A stretch of 64,000 nucleotides of DNA from the NCBI GenBank assembly GCA_947034885.2, contig OX344753.2, positions 10,974,001 to 11,038,000 of the forward strand. Direction: 5' to 3'. This stretch comes from Thuidium tamariscinum (taxonomy: Eukaryota; Streptophyta; Bryopsida; Hypnales; Thuidiaceae). This document shows, piece after piece, positions 60,921 to 64,000 of this stretch (the first letter of the stretch is position 1; each line of letters starts with the position of its first letter). The translations under genes were made by a program, and so were the position numbers. The notes under the pieces were generated by a model that worked only from the letters and a program-made list of their open reading frames with translations, did no database searches and was not told the DNA's origin.

Positions 60921-63074
60921 CAAGTTAACCAACATTTTCTATAATATTTGAAGTCAAAGAATGAAAATTTGTCTAAAATTGATTGTAAATTGAGTAATTG
61001 TGATCTTCACAAGAATTCTTTCTCTCTAATTCTAAAATGTTAAATTCTATTCACAGTGATTTTTGACGATTTTTATTTTATTTTTTATTCAAATCACTTT
61101 TTGAATTGAAAATAAATAAATTTTGATGCTAGAACTACCAATATCTTTTTAAATACAAAATATTTACAATGCAAAAATCTTCATAACCTACATCATAGAA
61201 ATATTAGAGAACTCAAACAAGGATCTTTAAATTTATGGATGAAAAAATACAATTTGTTTACTTGGATGAAAGGCTTAAGACTATCAGACCTTGTCCTCTA
61301 TGGTTTCAACATTTCAACATTTCAAATTTCTTTTATTAGATTGTACAAAAAAAGCAAAATCCTTATATTCATTCCTAAATAGACTAAATTTATACCATTG
61401 ATAATATAGAAAAGAAAGCAAGAAAGAAAGGAATAGAATTTTTCTAATTTAAAAATAAACTAAAAATTAATCATTATATCTATAATTTATATTTTCATTT
61501 TACAATGAGTTGTATAGAAATATAATTTTCTACAGGGATTTCATGCCCTTTGCAACTACAAAAATAAATCAAAATATAAATCCAAAACATCTTTTAGTTC
61601 ATCATTCTATTCAACATTTAGAAACCTTCCTTGATGTGATAAATCATGCATATTTTGAAAATAGGTGAATCCAATTTTTAGCAAAAATGTATTTCAAATT
61701 GTGAATTAAAATGTATAAAACATTTATACTCTAAAATGCATACCATAATGTTTGGGAGTAATATTTCCTATAAGAGGACCACTATATGGCTTTGCTTCAA
61801 ATGTAAAGAACAAGAATGTCTTTCTTGTTGGATGCATTACTCTATAAAAGAAACTACGGTATACCAAAATTAACATAAATTTTTTAAAGTCAAAAAGTAT
61901 ATTAAATATCCATAAAAATATATGTTTAGGTTTTAATTATACCAAATCATTCATTTATATAAATATTTTACACTTTCAAGTCAACTAGACTGAATCAAAC
62001 TTGGTAAGCTATACTTCTCATAAATTTGGCTTCAACACTCATTATTTGAGAAATCCAAATTAATGTTAGATAGAAGTGATTTTGAAAAATGATGAAATAT
62101 GGTGCATAGTACAAATACCACTTTTTAACAATTTTTTATTTATTTGGTGGAAATAAACCAATTTATTTTATTTTATTTTAGACTATGATGTAAGTGAGTA
62201 CATAATTACTTATATAAAACACTTCTACACATCCCAACCTCATAGGTTGAAGGCTTAATTTAAAGTAGCAAATTGGTCTCAATTGTATGAACATTTCAAG
62301 TTTACAAAACCTAATTATGTTCATCCCTTCTATTTTGTCATTCAATACTTTCCTACATTGTTCTTAATATAACCCCCCGAGTAATTAACCCCAAAAGTTC
62401 CATAATAAGCATCACTAAAAATAGTATCAAACTACCATTTTTAGTATAAAGAGTAAGAATGAATAAAACTAAGTATGATAGAAGGATAGATAAAATAACT
62501 AATAAAATAAGCAAATGTAGACATAATTTATGGTAGTAGAAGGCAAATCAAACATTTTCATAGGTGCATTGACAAAATTGATGACCATTGCAAATTTTTT
62601 GTAATTTTATCTCTTGAATAGAAAATACTAAAAATTTTGAAAGGTAAAAATTGAGCTTGCTAACCATGACAAATATGTAGAGTCATCCAATTCCAATCAT
62701 TCAAGAACTACTTTTGTGCTCATTGCTTCCTACTTTGTTCGGGACTTCGTTGCTCACTTATGTGTCATTAATTTATTGGTCCAAACCTTGAAAAAGTACA
62801 AAAATATGCATTCTAAGGAGAAAATGAAACTCCATTTTAACCTTGGTTGGGAATAGGGCACCCTATTGATTGTTGATGGGGCATTTGTGAGTAAAGGGTC
62901 CATCTACCATAATGATGCATATCTACACATAGGATCTTAAACTAAACTATTATTAAAAGAATTTACAAGAAGTTTAAGAACTTTGACCTTGTAGATTGTA
63001 AATTATTAATATTTAAAGAAAAAATAAGTACTTTTTTTGCACATTGCCATATTAGTTTATGAGACTCTAAATCT
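60921..63074. other. AT-rich intergenic DNA, nothing recognised
   Basis: About 2.15 kb of AT-rich sequence with no supported gene. TTAACCCC near 62387 recalls the TTAA-element terminus but has no continuing similarity that I can follow. Confidence 0.55.
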
Positions 63075-63775
63075 AAATGATTGCAAGAAACATTTGTCCT
63101 ACTTTTTGTCAACTTGGTCTTGAATAGTTTCTTTTCCCTCATAGTTTTTGTATTGTGTGTCCATTTTACATGAAATTTCAAATGAAGGTACTCATGGTAG
63201 TTGAAGATACATAATTTTTTTTTTTTCATTTTTCATAAATTAATCTACTATTAATCAACAATTCCAATTTGATGACTGCCTTAGCTAGTTTGGGGGGCTT
63301 TGATACTATTTTCGATCCAAAAAATGTAAATGTTGAAGCTCAAACTTGTAATATGAGGAATTCTAATAAAGGTATATAATCCCACACAAAGATTTTCTAA
63401 AAATAATAAACTATCCACCTTCTACTCAAGTGTAGTGAATACAATTTTTTTTCCAAAGATGAGAATGGTTGAAAGGGAGCATATTTAAGTTAGAAAAACA
63501 ACTTTTTATTTATTTTGAATTTTGAACTTTCTTACTATTTTCTAGAATCAAACATCAAATTGTCTATTTTCTTGGTATTTTCCATCGTGCTTTTTTTACA
63601 CATAGCTTTTAGAGATAAGTTTTCCTATGTCTAAAATTTTAGAGACATACTATTTTCAATGCTTTACAAACTATCCATATTTTATTTTATTTTTAGAAAC
63701 TATTTCAAAAGTTACAATAGTCACTAAAATATGTAATTTTGAGCCCAAAATGGTTGGGTTTTTTTGCAATGATCC
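63075..63775. mobile_element. 4-bp-TSD MITE family, diverged copy
   Basis: About 700 bp. Left end AAATGATTGCAAGAAACATT, right end GTTTTTTTGCAATGATCC. The internal arrangement is weaker than in other copies, but the spacing of the two ends and the 'tttgtcctactttttgtca' start match the family. Flanks ATCT and ATTC are poor matches, so this is an old copy. The 88-codon minus frame at 62963-63229 overlaps its end and is not supported. Confidence 0.6.
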
Positions 63776-64000
63776 ATTCGTATAATTTATAATATTTAAA
63801 GTATTTATTTTTAAATAAAAGTTTTGTGTGTTGGAGAAAAAAATTGAAAATTATAAAAAAAGAAAAATAAGTCATTCTTTAAAAATGATTTAGTAGAGGT
63901 AGATACAAGATGGATAGAAAACTCCAATTGTTAATGTCTCTAAGATGAATTAGAACACATCAATTTCTATGAAGAGATTTTTCTAGTAAGAAATCTAAGC

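Overview
The window is nuclear DNA of a land plant. It is about two-thirds AT. It contains one near-intact plant-type protein kinase gene (CDPK/CaMK-like, with a canonical TATA box), one nearly complete Ty1/copia retrotransposon, and a dense set of short terminal-inverted-repeat elements. The sequence does not show which plant lineage it comes from. It is a transposon-dominated, gene-poor region: no intact host gene can be supported, only the kinase (broken by one base) and several decayed coding remnants.

Layout. 1-2875: AT-rich DNA with two copies of a TTAA-flanked ~946-bp element and one arm of a second MITE family. 2876-7250: a more GC-balanced, low-repeat island with a minus-strand TATA box, a ~250-bp tandem repeat and two small MITEs, but no convincing CDS. 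7487-12786: three MITEs of one family (TIR GGGTGATTGCAAGAAACAC) with variable 4-bp target duplications. 15179-22096: what I read as one 6.9-kb terminal-inverted-repeat element with an 11-bp target duplication. It carries two decayed gene remnants and a 66-bp minisatellite that was itself split by a 1.1-kb MITE. 24448-25501: a CACTA-like element. 27154-27345: a long TAATA microsatellite. 29406-30351: a third TTAA element. 35237-36120: the kinase gene on the minus strand. 36813-43283: a 6.5-kb foldback structure with ~100-bp tandem repeats in each arm, a GC-rich core and a nested 1.38-kb Tc1/mariner-type palindrome. 43284-48336: the copia element (5-bp TSD GTATA, LTRs identical apart from one 12-bp repeat unit, two in-frame TGA codons). 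48373-64000: further TTAA, long-TIR and Mutator-like elements in AT-rich DNA, plus an (AT)n tract and two coding-like remnants.

The most informative feature is that insertions landed inside tandem or inverted repeats, so a neighbouring repeat copy preserves the empty site. This allows target duplications to be read directly for a Tourist-like MITE (TAA), a Tc1-like palindrome (TA) and the 4-bp family (CCGT-like). The best candidates for something undescribed are the 6.9-kb element family at 15.2-22.1 kb (short relatives at 49.1 and 26.2 kb), the 4-bp-TSD MITE family and the TTAA-flanked families. All coordinates and alignments were read by eye, and no database search was possible.
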